Below are positions 7,536-13,628 of a DNA stretch of 15,194 nucleotides, one piece after another. This DNA is from JBELMB01 sp042088665 (GTDB lineage: Bacteria > Pseudomonadota > Alphaproteobacteria > Rhodobacterales > Rhodobacteraceae), in the NCBI GenBank assembly GCA_042088665.1, contig JBELMB010000124.1, positions 1 through 15,194 of the forward strand, read 5' to 3'. Position numbers and translations under genes: made by a program. Within the stretch, counting starts at the first letter, position 1, and every line of letters begins with the position of its first letter. The notes under the pieces are model-generated. The model was given only the letters and a program-made list of their open reading frames with translations, had not been told where the DNA came from and made no database searches.

Positions 7536-8309
7536 TTGGGCATCGCATTGGTCGCCGGTTGCGGCTTGGCCGTCGGCTTCGCGGCGCTGCCAGCGCAAGC
7601 GGAATTGCGGCACCTCGAGACCTTTCCCGGTGTGAGGGCGGTCAGCCTCGCCTATGATGCGCAACTTTGTGGTGTCTGGGTTGCCAGCGAAAGCCGGGAG
7701 TTGGTGCTGCTGTCCACGGGCGGACGCGAGATCCTGCGGTTCGACACCCCCTTGTCGGTTGTGCGCAGCGTCACCGTCGAAGAGGACGGACTGCTGATCG
7801 CAAACGGCTGGGGCACGTTCCAGCGGCTGTCGCGGGACGGGCAGGTGCGCGACGCGCCCTTTTCGCTCAGCGACGTTCTCAGCGACACGGAGGGTCTGCA
7901 CCGCGATGCGGACGGAACCTATCTCGTGGTCGAGGACGATCCTTCGCGTCTGATGCGTGTGGCGGCGGATGGGACGGTGTTGATGATGCTCTGGGGGGAT
8001 CGGTTCGAACCGGCGATGATCGAACCGCAAGGCGTCGCGCGGGACCCTTATTCGGGCAATATCCTTGTCGTCGATGACAATGAGGGGTTGAACGCCCTGT
8101 TCGAACTGGCACCGGACGGGCGCGTCTTGTCGGTGACACCGCTGTCTGCCTGGGGGTATGACGCCGAAGGGGTGGCGCTGCAGCCGGAGACGGGCACGCT
8201 TTTTGTGGGCTTTGACGGCGGACAGGCATTGGCGATATTTGACTGGACGCCGAGCGAGATCACCATCGACACACCTTTGGAGCGCGGCCCGGACTGTGCC
8301 TTGATGTAA
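7536..8309 (+). CDS. Exported beta-propeller protein (SdiA-regulated/SMP-30-like)
   Basis: Read from the TTG at 7536 this is 257 aa. Residues 1-22 form a hydrophobic signal segment ending ALPAQA, so the protein is probably periplasmic. Three similar repeats, EGLHRDADGTYLVVEDD (119-135), QGVARDPYSGNILVVDDN (165-182) and EGVALQPETGTLFVGFD (211-227), plus weaker ones near 45-53 and 78-91, show propeller blades. The EG...TG..FVV pattern recalls SdiA-regulated and SMP-30-like proteins. Function and ligand are unknown. The start is odd: in-frame codons upstream of the TTG encode a positively charged segment (GIRR) ideal for a signal-peptide n-region, and a well-placed ATG at 7500 has the best ribosome-binding site but is followed by TAA. 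The gene may have lost its start by a nonsense change, may re-initiate at TTG 7536 or 7548, or the base may be a sequencing error. Confidence 0.7.
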   Translation: MGIALVAGCGLAVGFAALPAQAELRHLETFPGVRAVSLAYDAQLCGVWVASESRELVLLSTGGREILRFDTPLSVVRSVTVEEDGLLIANGWGTFQRLSRDGQVRDAPFSLSDVLSDTEGLHRDADGTYLVVEDDPSRLMRVAADGTVLMMLWGDRFEPAMIEPQGVARDPYSGNILVVDDNEGLNALFELAPDGRVLSVTPLSAWGYDAEGVALQPETGTLFVGFDGGQALAIFDWTPSEITIDTPLERGPDCALM

Positions 8310-8320
8310 CGGTCGGGGAA

Positions 8321-8380
8321 CGCTCCGAGGGAGAGCGAAGGTTGTTCTTTGTCCCCTGCACGGGAAATCGCACTCCCGTG
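8321..8380 (+). other. Two hairpins just after the propeller gene
   Basis: CGCTC/GAGCG at 8321-8337 is followed by a T-rich stretch (TTGTTCTTT). CACGGGA (8359-8365) pairs with TCCCGTG (8374-8380) around an 8-nt loop. They may act as terminator or mRNA-end structures. Confidence 0.4.
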
Positions 8381-8408
8381 GACGGCATGCAAAGGGCGAA
8401 AGTGTCTT

Positions 8409-8459
8409 GAGGGGCGCTGCCCCTCTTGGCCTGCGGCCAATTCACCCCGGAGTATTTTT
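8409..8459 (+). terminator. Tandem perfect hairpins with T-run (dispersed-repeat-like)
   Basis: GAGGGGC/GCCCCTC (8409-8425, 3-nt loop) is followed directly by TTGGCC/GGCCAA (8426-8440, 3-nt loop), then by TTCACCCCGGAGTATTTTTG. The tail and first hairpin resemble an intergenic element I recall as frequent in Rhodobacteraceae genomes. As the T-run is about 14 nt from the second stem, termination efficiency is uncertain, but this is the best candidate for the end of the propeller transcript. Confidence 0.5.
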
Positions 8460-9008
8460 GAAACAGAGAAACCAGCGGTTGGTGCGGGTGGGAAGGGCTG
8501 GCGGTTGGTGTGCTGACCGTCTCGTGTCCGGGTGGGGTTGCAGAGGTGCTGACGATTGAGGGGGCGGATTGGTCAGGAGGGCTTTGGGGATGTGATCGGT
8601 CCTGTCACGACCTTGTGAGACCCATGCGCTGGAGCTAGGGGTGGGGTCACGTTTTGGGCGGATCGCGCGGTTGTGCGATGTTTTGGTTTGTGCTGCGGGG
8701 GGCCGATTGTGTGGATGGTCGTCACGGCGCGCGGGGTCGTTTTTGGTTGCGGTGGCGTCTGGCTGCCGGGTGCATCCCTAGAATTGTCAGGATTTGGGCA
8801 CCCCGCGGGACCAATACCCGAAAGATGTCCTAAGTGTATGAGGTTAAACCGGAAAAGGGATGTCAGACTGTGGCTTGGAACACCTCTGGGTCATGCGATT
8901 GCGCGGTCTGTCGTCCTTGAGGGCGCGGGAGCTGCTCAAACCTTGCCAGATGGCCACTTGCGCCGCCTGTCCACAAACGCCATTCTGGCTGCCAAGAGGG
9001 GGGGAGTG

Positions 9009-9036
9009 CTTGAATCCGGGCGCATTGATCCCACAT
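9009..9036 (+). promoter_or_regulatory. Heat-shock (sigma-32/RpoH-type) promoter of lon
   Basis: CTTGAA (9009-9014), a 15-bp spacer and CCCACAT (9030-9036) resemble the RpoH consensus CTTGAA-N13-17-CCCCAT with one changed position. A start near 9044 would leave a leader of about 73 nt. lon is a classic RpoH-regulated gene, which supports the call. Confidence 0.6.
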
Positions 9037-9116
9037 GATACCCTCATGACAGGGGACGCACCAAGGTTGCCGCAACGTGGGACCGGGCGTCTTGCCAAGA
9101 ACCAGGACATACGAGC

Positions 9117-11525
9117 ATGAAACAACCTCTCAATCCTTCTTACCCGGTGCTGCCGCTGCGCGACATCGTCGTGTTCCCGCATATGATCGTGCCGCTCTTT
9201 GTAGGGCGCGACAAATCGGTGCGCGCCCTCGAGGAAGTGATGAACGACGACAAGCAGATCCTGCTGGCGAGCCAGATGGATCCTGCCATGGACGATCCCG
9301 ACACCCGCAGCATCTACAAGGCGGGAGTACTGGCCAATGTGCTGCAATTGCTCAAGCTGCCCGATGGCACCGTGAAGGTGCTGGTGGAAGGCCAGAGCCG
9401 CGTGCGCATCACCGAATATCTGACGAACGACCGCTTTTTCGAGGCGCGGGCCGAGTATCTGACCGAGATGCCCGGCGATCCCGCCGCGATCGAAGCGCTG
9501 GTGAACACCGTCGCCCAGGAGTTCGAGCGTTACGCCAAGGTCAAGAAGAACGTGCCTGAAGAGGCGCTCTCTGCCGTGGGCGAGGCCAATGAGCCGGCGC
9601 AACTGGCAGATCTTGTGGCCGGTCATCTGGGCGTGGAAGTGCCGCAGAAGCAGGAGCTTCTGGAGACGCTGTCGATCTCGGAGCGGCTGGAAAAGGTCTA
9701 TGGCCTGATGCAGGGGGAAATGTCCGTCCTGCAGGTCGAGAAGAAGATCAAGACCCGCGTAAAATCCCAGATGGAGAAGACCCAGCGCGAGTACTATCTG
9801 AATGAGCAGATGAAGGCCATTCAGAAGGAACTTGGGGACGGTGAGGACGGCGAAGGCGAAATCGCCGAGCTCGAAGACAAGATCACCGAGACCAAGCTGT
9901 CGAAAGAAGCCAAGGAGAAGGCCGACGCGGAGCTCAAGAAGCTCAAGAACATGTCGCCCATGTCCGCCGAAGCGACCGTGGTGCGCAATTACCTCGACTG
10001 GATGCTGTCGATCCCATGGGGCACGAAGAGCCGCGTGAAAAAGGATCTGAACCGGGCGCAGAAGATCCTCGACGAGGATCACTACTCGCTGGACAAGGTC
10101 AAGGAGCGCATTGTCGAGTATCTCGCGGTGCAGGCGCGGTCTGCCAAGCTGAAGGGGCCGATCCTGTGTCTCGTCGGGCCTCCGGGGGTCGGCAAGACCT
10201 CGTTGGGCAAGTCGATGGCCAAGGCCACGGGGCGCGAGTTTATCCGCATCAGCCTTGGAGGGGTGCGCGACGAGTCGGAGATCCGCGGCCACCGCCGGAC
10301 CTACATCGGTTCCATGCCGGGCAAGATCATTCAGGCGCTGAAAAAGGCGAAGACCACGAACCCGCTGATCCTGCTCGATGAAATCGACAAGATGGGTCAG
10401 GATTTCCGTGGCGACCCGGCCTCGGCGATGCTCGAAGTGCTTGATCCGGAGCAGAACTCGACGTTTGTCGATCACTACCTCGAGGTCGAATACGACCTGT
10501 CGAACGTGATGTTCGTGACCACGGCCAACAGTTATAACATGCCGGGGCCGCTTCTGGATCGGATGGAGATCATTTCGCTCTCGGGCTATACCGAGGACGA
10601 AAAGCTGGAGATCGCCAAGCGGCACCTGCTGGACAAGCAGACCAAGAACCACGGGCTGAAAAAGCACGAGTTCGAGGTCACCGACGAGGCGCTGTCCGAT
10701 GTGATCCGCTACTACACCCGCGAGGCGGGCGTGCGGAACCTCGAGCGGGAGATTGCCAAGCTGGCGCGCAAGGCCGTCACTTCCATCGTCAAGAAAGAGA
10801 CCGCGACGGTGACTGTCACCGGCGAGAACCTTGGCGACTTCCTTGGCGTGCGCAAGCATCGTTACGGGCTTGCCGAAGAGGAAAACCAGGTTGGGGTTGT
10901 GACCGGCCTCGCCTGGACCTCCGTCGGAGGCGATCTCTTGCACATCGAGGCGCTGAAGCTGCCCGGCAAGGGCCGGATGAAGACCACCGGCAAGCTGGGC
11001 GATGTGATGAAGGAGTCGATTGAGGCTGCGTCCAGCTACGTGCGCTCCATCTCGCCGGAGATCGGGGTGAAGCCGACGAAGTTCGACAAACTCGATATCC
11101 ACGTGCACGTGCCGGATGGCGCCACGCCAAAGGACGGGCCTTCGGCTGGTCTGGCCATGGTGACGTCGATTGTCTCTGTGCTGACAGGCATCCCGGTGCG
11201 CAAGGACATCGCCATGACCGGTGAGGTGTCGCTGCGTGGCAATGCCATGCCGATCGGCGGTCTCAAGGAGAAGCTGCTCGCGGCCTTGCGTGGGGGGATC
11301 ACCACGGTCTTTATCCCCGAGGAAAACGAGAAGGACCTCGTGGATCTGCCGGACAATGTGAAGGCCGGCCTGACCATCGTGCCTGTGAACCATGTGCAGG
11401 CGGTTCTGGATGCAGCGCTTGTGTCAAAGCCGGAGCCGATTGAGTGGGATGAGGCCGCAGAAGAGGCAGCCGCCGCCGCAGCGGCCTCCAAAGACGGGAC
11501 TGTGACCAGCGCAGTGGCGCATTAG
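9117..11525 (+). CDS. lon: ATP-dependent protease Lon
   Basis: This 802-aa protein is a full-length LonA. An N-terminal substrate-binding domain begins PVLPLRDIVVFPHM (10-23), and a coiled-coil region covers about 185-280. The AAA+ module has Walker A GPPGVGKT (354-361) and Walker B ILLDEIDK (418-425). The C-terminal protease domain has the catalytic Ser676 in PKDGPSAG and Lys719 in GGLKEKL, 43 residues apart as in E. coli Lon (Ser679/Lys722). It degrades misfolded and regulatory proteins in the cytosol; in alphaproteobacteria its targets include cell-cycle regulators such as DnaA and CcrM (known in Caulobacter). After the conserved domain there is an Ala/Glu-rich tail with a run of alanines (784-790). 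The ATG at 9117 has AGGA 9 nt upstream. A heat-shock-type promoter precedes it and a strong terminator follows, so it is probably transcribed alone. Confidence 0.98.
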   Translation: MKQPLNPSYPVLPLRDIVVFPHMIVPLFVGRDKSVRALEEVMNDDKQILLASQMDPAMDDPDTRSIYKAGVLANVLQLLKLPDGTVKVLVEGQSRVRITEYLTNDRFFEARAEYLTEMPGDPAAIEALVNTVAQEFERYAKVKKNVPEEALSAVGEANEPAQLADLVAGHLGVEVPQKQELLETLSISERLEKVYGLMQGEMSVLQVEKKIKTRVKSQMEKTQREYYLNEQMKAIQKELGDGEDGEGEIAELEDKITETKLSKEAKEKADAELKKLKNMSPMSAEATVVRNYLDWMLSIPWGTKSRVKKDLNRAQKILDEDHYSLDKVKERIVEYLAVQARSAKLKGPILCLVGPPGVGKTSLGKSMAKATGREFIRISLGGVRDESEIRGHRRTYIGSMPGKIIQALKKAKTTNPLILLDEIDKMGQDFRGDPASAMLEVLDPEQNSTFVDHYLEVEYDLSNVMFVTTANSYNMPGPLLDRMEIISLSGYTEDEKLEIAKRHLLDKQTKNHGLKKHEFEVTDEALSDVIRYYTREAGVRNLEREIAKLARKAVTSIVKKETATVTVTGENLGDFLGVRKHRYGLAEEENQVGVVTGLAWTSVGGDLLHIEALKLPGKGRMKTTGKLGDVMKESIEAASSYVRSISPEIGVKPTKFDKLDIHVHVPDGATPKDGPSAGLAMVTSIVSVLTGIPVRKDIAMTGEVSLRGNAMPIGGLKEKLLAALRGGITTVFIPEENEKDLVDLPDNVKAGLTIVPVNHVQAVLDAALVSKPEPIEWDEAAEEAAAAAAASKDGTVTSAVAH

Positions 11526-11555
11526 GCGCATCTCTGATCCACATTTGAAACACGA

Positions 11556-11587
11556 AACTCCCGGTGCCTGCGCATCGGGAGTTTTTT
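11556..11587 (+). terminator. Strong rho-independent terminator of lon
   Basis: AACTCCCG (11556-11563) pairs perfectly with CGGGAGTT (11576-11583). The stem extends inward by GTGC/GCAT to about 12 bp around a 4-nt loop. Six T's (11582-11587) follow. It lies 30 nt after the lon stop. Confidence 0.92.
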
Positions 11588-11650
11588 GTTCGGGATGGCG
11601 ATCTGCGGGGCCATAGATGTCCGGGTTCGCGCCAGAAGATGAATCGCCAA

Positions 11651-11682
11651 AAGCAGCGCTCAGGGACCACTGAGCGCTGCTT
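11651..11682 (-). terminator. 13-bp hairpin terminator for the small minus-strand gene
   Basis: AAGCAGCGCTCAG (11651-11663) and CTGAGCGCTGCTT (11670-11682) form a perfect 13-bp stem with a 6-nt loop. On the minus strand the stem runs into TTTTGG, so it should end leftward transcription from the 70-aa gene. It lies about 140 nt beyond that gene's stop. It faces the lon terminator. Confidence 0.75.
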
Positions 11683-11754
11683 GGAAACTAAAATATCTAC
11701 GCGGTCGCAAATGATCGACCACGATCGTCAAGGTCTGGTAAACACTTCAGGCGT

Positions 11755-11779
11755 CACGCCAAATCGTTGTGATGGCGTG
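11755..11779 (-). other. Hairpin in the 3' region of the small membrane-protein gene
   Basis: CACGCCA (11755-11761) and TGGCGTG (11773-11779) form a perfect 7-bp stem with an 11-nt loop. It has no T-run. It lies between the stop of the 70-aa gene and its terminator, so the transcript would have a structured untranslated 3' end. Confidence 0.35.
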
Positions 11780-11820
11780 GTTCATCCGAGTGCCTCAAGT
11801 CCGGGATCGCGTGATCCGGA

Positions 11821-12033
11821 TCAGTTGTTGCCCGGTGCGGCAGCGGCAAACAGCACTGCAATCAGCGCAACGCCCAGCACGAGGTGCGGCGTCGGCGCGC
11901 TGCTGGAGGCGGCTTGCTCTTCGACGATCACGGGCGCCATGACCATAGGCTCGACCGGCACTTCCGGGCCGCCAGCTTGAGCGGAGGCGGCGAATGTCAT
12001 TGCGCAAAGCGCGGCAGCGATTGTTCTCTTCAT
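11821..12033 (-). CDS. Small exported protein with C-terminal hydrophobic segment
   Basis: The 70-aa product starts at the ATG at 12031-12033, with GGAG 8 nt upstream; a longer open frame to 12117 lacks such support. Residues 1-20 are a clear signal peptide (MKRTIAAALCAMTFAASAQA). A Pro/Glu/Val-rich stretch follows (about 21-45), including APVIVEEQ and a short Ser cluster, then a hydrophobic segment LVLGVALIAVLFAAAA (51-66) and a short polar end. It is probably anchored in the inner membrane with its middle part in the periplasm. I recall similar tiny proteins (signal peptide, PVVVEE-like acidic stretch, serine run, hydrophobic tail) in Rhodobacteraceae, but their function is unknown. It is transcribed divergently from the HU-type gene and has its own terminator. 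Confidence 0.75.
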   Translation of the reverse strand: MKRTIAAALCAMTFAASAQAGGPEVPVEPMVMAPVIVEEQAASSSAPTPHLVLGVALIAVLFAAAAPGNN

Positions 12034-12155
12034 GTTTCTAACTCCAAAAGTCCCACAGGTGGCAATGGGTCTAGGGTTTGGACGATGCGCCAACAGAGTC
12101 AAGCAAGTGCTGGCCAATTGTGTCGATTTGGTCTAACCTGTGGATATCTGATGAC

Positions 12156-12179
12156 GCACCGCCGCAAAATGAGCGGTGC
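12156..12179 (+). other. Leader hairpin of the HU-type gene
   Basis: GCACCGC (12156-12162) pairs with GCGGTGC (12173-12179) around a 10-nt loop. It ends 25 nt before the ATG of the HU-type gene, without a T-run. It could be an mRNA leader structure or an operator-like inverted repeat in the divergent promoter region. Confidence 0.4.
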
Positions 12180-12204
12180 ATAGGCAAGAGCAGAGACAGG
12201 TGTC

Positions 12205-12714
12205 ATGATCAACGAAGCGAATCCGACGACGAGTCGGCCTGCGCCCGCGCGCAAGCCGAATGTATCGACCCATGAAGCCAGCGCAGAGGAAATCGACGCG
12301 CTGCTGAATGAGTCCTCCCAAATGGACCCCGATGTGGACCTCGGGGAAAAGCTGCCCGGGGCCTCACGGCTCACAGACGAGATGGGGGCCGATCTGTCAG
12401 CCGAACTGGCTGTCGAGGTCTCCGACATTGCGGTGTTGCCGCAGCCGGAACTGAAGAAAAAAGAGCTGGTCGACCTCGCCGTCGCCCGCAGTGGGATCAA
12501 GAAGCGCGACGCCAAGCCGGCGATCGAAGCGGCCCTTGCGGTATTGGGCGAGGCGCTGTCCGAAGGGCGTGAGTTGAACATCATTCCCTTTGGCAAGCTG
12601 AAGGTCACGCGCATGAAAAAGGGCGGCAATGGCCAGATCATCAGCGCGCGTGTCCGGCAGCCGGAAGAGGATCCCATTTGCCTGACAGACCCCCTTGCAC
12701 AGGCTGCAGAGTGA
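12205..12714 (+). CDS. HU-family DNA-binding protein with acidic N-terminal extension
   Basis: The 169-aa product has an HU-like domain at about residues 83-152: the helical part ELKKKELVDLAVARSG (82-97) with KKRDAKPAIEAALAVL (99-114), then LNIIPFGKLKVTR (124-136), matching the VxLxGFGxFxV core of HU/IHF. It probably binds or bends DNA in the nucleoid. Unlike canonical HU (about 90 aa), it carries about 80 extra N-terminal residues, with a basic start (10-17) and a long acidic part (24-79). The DNA-clasping arm is short (KKGGNGQ in place of the RNPQTGE region), and the C-terminal PxFKxGKxLK helix is not apparent. The ATG at 12205 is preceded by a weak GACAGG site. Its place near lon recalls the lon-hupB order. 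The -35 box of the following tRNA lies inside its last codons. DNA-binding mode is inferred only. Confidence 0.85.
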   Translation: MINEANPTTSRPAPARKPNVSTHEASAEEIDALLNESSQMDPDVDLGEKLPGASRLTDEMGADLSAELAVEVSDIAVLPQPELKKKELVDLAVARSGIKKRDAKPAIEAALAVLGEALSEGRELNIIPFGKLKVTRMKKGGNGQIISARVRQPEEDPICLTDPLAQAAE

Positions 12715-12723
12715 GTCTAAAAC
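12695..12723 (+). promoter_or_regulatory. Promoter of tRNA-Val(CAC), overlapping the HU-type gene end
   Basis: TTGCAC (12695-12700), a 17-bp spacer and TAAAAC (12718-12723) lie directly before the tRNA. The -35 box and most of the spacer are within the 3' coding end of the HU-type gene. The other tRNA-Val gene has the same TTGCAC box and spacer length. Confidence 0.6.
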
Positions 12724-12733
12724 CCCGTCCACC

Positions 12734-12808
12734 GGGTGATTAGCTCAGTGGTAGAGCGCTTCGTTCACATCGAAGATGTCAGGAGTTCAAATCTCTTATC
12801 ACCCACCA
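12734..12808 (+). tRNA. tRNA-Val (anticodon CAC)
   Basis: The cloverleaf is complete. The acceptor GGGTGAT pairs with ATCACCC, the D arm is GCTC/GAGC with loop AGTGGTA, and the anticodon stem CTTCG/CGAAG carries loop TTCACAT, giving anticodon CAC for GTG valine codons. The T arm is AGGAG/CTCTT (one G-T pair) with loop TTCAAAT. Discriminator A and an encoded CCA end the gene. It is 75 nt long. It is a close paralogue of the tRNA about 690 bp downstream, differing mainly in the anticodon loop, one D-loop base and the T arm. Confidence 0.97.
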
Positions 12809-12813
12809 GAATT

Positions 12814-13014
12814 TCAAGGCGCGTCCCGGTGGGGCGCGCCTTTTGGTTGTGCGCCGTGCCTTTGGGGACTGTCTGCTGGGGACTGTCTGGTTGAGGTTGC
12901 GCGCGGCTTAATGAGAGCAGCGATATCGTCAACACCGAACTTGCGCTGCTGTGACTTGCCCACCAGCAGCTTGTACGCAGAGAGGGAATCCCGCGAGGCA
13001 GACACGCGGGTCAT
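12814..13014 (-). CDS. Possible small protein between the tRNA genes (uncertain)
   Basis: From the ATG at 13012-13014 this frame encodes 66 aa with no family I recognise. Its support is a very good ribosome-binding site on the minus strand: GAGGGA ends 7 nt before the ATG. The first about 42 residues (to KPRATST) look protein-like, with a predicted helix around FGVDDIAALIK. The remainder is low complexity and runs through the tRNA terminator, which argues against a full-length functional gene. It could be a real small gene, a remnant, or chance. Confidence 0.25.
   Translation of the reverse strand: MTRVSASRDSLSAYKLLVGKSQQRKFGVDDIAALIKPRATSTRQSPADSPQRHGAQPKGAPHRDAP
12816..12844 (+). terminator. 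Terminator of tRNA-Val(CAC)
   Basis: AAGGCGCG (12816-12823) pairs with CGCGCCTT (12835-12842), extended inward by TCCC/GGGG around a GGT loop to about 12 bp. TTTT (12841-12844) overlaps the stem end. It starts 8 nt after the CCA end of the tRNA. Confidence 0.88.
12863..12890 (+). repeat. Two tandem copies of a 14-bp unit
   Basis: TGGGGACTGTCTGC (12863-12876) is followed directly by TGGGGACTGTCTGG (12877-12890); only the last base differs. Confidence 0.8.
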
Positions 13015-13092
13015 CAAAACATCCCTCTCCCTACCGCCCTTTATTGTGGGGCGATTCGCTTAAGACTTCATGGATATGGACATGGGCTGGCT

Positions 13093-13143
13093 TTGCCTTG
13101 ATCTTTGGTCGGGGCACTGCCTTTGACCAAAGCAGAAAGGCAA
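13093..13143. repeat. Imperfect inverted repeat (large hairpin)
   Basis: CTTTGGTC (13103-13110) and GACCAAAG (13125-13132) are perfectly inverted around 14 nt. Outside a short mismatch, TTGCCTT (13093-13099) pairs with AAGGCAA (13137-13143), giving 15 paired bases per arm. No T-run follows on either strand. Confidence 0.65.
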
Positions 13144-13455
13144 GTCCTCCGCGGCGCGCGCTGGTCAGTCAAGATGTCGTCCTGTGAAGGTCTCGCGCCT
13201 CGCTGAAGCGCGCCTTGGAGCAGAGGTGTGCGGAGACTTTTGCAGGCTCTTTGCGGCGGCACCAGAAGCGGACAGCGCGTCTGCCTGAGCGACGGCAGCG
13301 CCATAGCCCTCGTCCCAGCGCCTCGACCGAAAACAAACCGCAGATATCCTCTTTGCGTGACCCCCGAGGGTCGTCTCCGGGCAGCCCGTTGCACACAGGC
13401 GGCGGCGCATCTGCGCGCCACGCCAAATTCACCCCGCAGACCCGCACCTGTGCTC

Positions 13456-13484
13456 TTGCACTGCGCGAGGCCTTTGAGTATCTC
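13456..13484 (+). promoter_or_regulatory. Promoter of tRNA-Val(TAC)
   Basis: TTGCAC (13456-13461), a 17-bp spacer and TATCTC (13479-13484) end 10 nt before the tRNA, with a GC-rich stretch before the start as is common for stable-RNA promoters. Confidence 0.65.
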
Positions 13485-13494
13485 AGCGTCCAGC

Positions 13495-13570
<76 letters not shown>

Positions 13571-13628
13571 TTCCCCACACGGATCTCAGTCTGGACAGCG
13601 CAACGGTCTTGGGCTGCGCCATCATGGA

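Larger units (their letters stand above)
8310..9008. other. Intergenic region before lon, no gene recognised
   Basis: The first 150 bp hold a cluster of hairpins (listed separately). The rest (about 8460-8830) is G-rich on the plus strand, with a repeated GCGGTTGGTG at 8475-8484 and 8501-8510, and shows no credible coding. A plus-strand frame of 86 codons at 8860-9120 overlaps the lon promoter and has no properly spaced ribosome-binding site, so it is not called. Confidence 0.45.
12845..13455. other. Spacer between the two tRNA-Val genes
   Basis: Apart from the doubtful 66-aa frame there is no supported gene. It contains a 14-bp tandem repeat (12863-12890), a large imperfect inverted repeat (13093-13143), and then about 300 bp (13150-13450) with long but featureless open frames on both strands. 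The content could be decayed DNA or a dispersed intergenic repeat. Confidence 0.4.

Noticed and set aside
8860..9120. 86-codon plus-strand frame upstream of lon
   Set aside because: No properly spaced ribosome-binding site. It runs through the lon promoter and overlaps its ATG, and the translation is Cys/Pro/Arg-rich and featureless.
8844..11393. 849-codon minus-strand frame, the longest open frame in the window
   Set aside because: It lies antisense to lon, whose domains and catalytic residues are complete; the translation is His/Leu-rich without family features.
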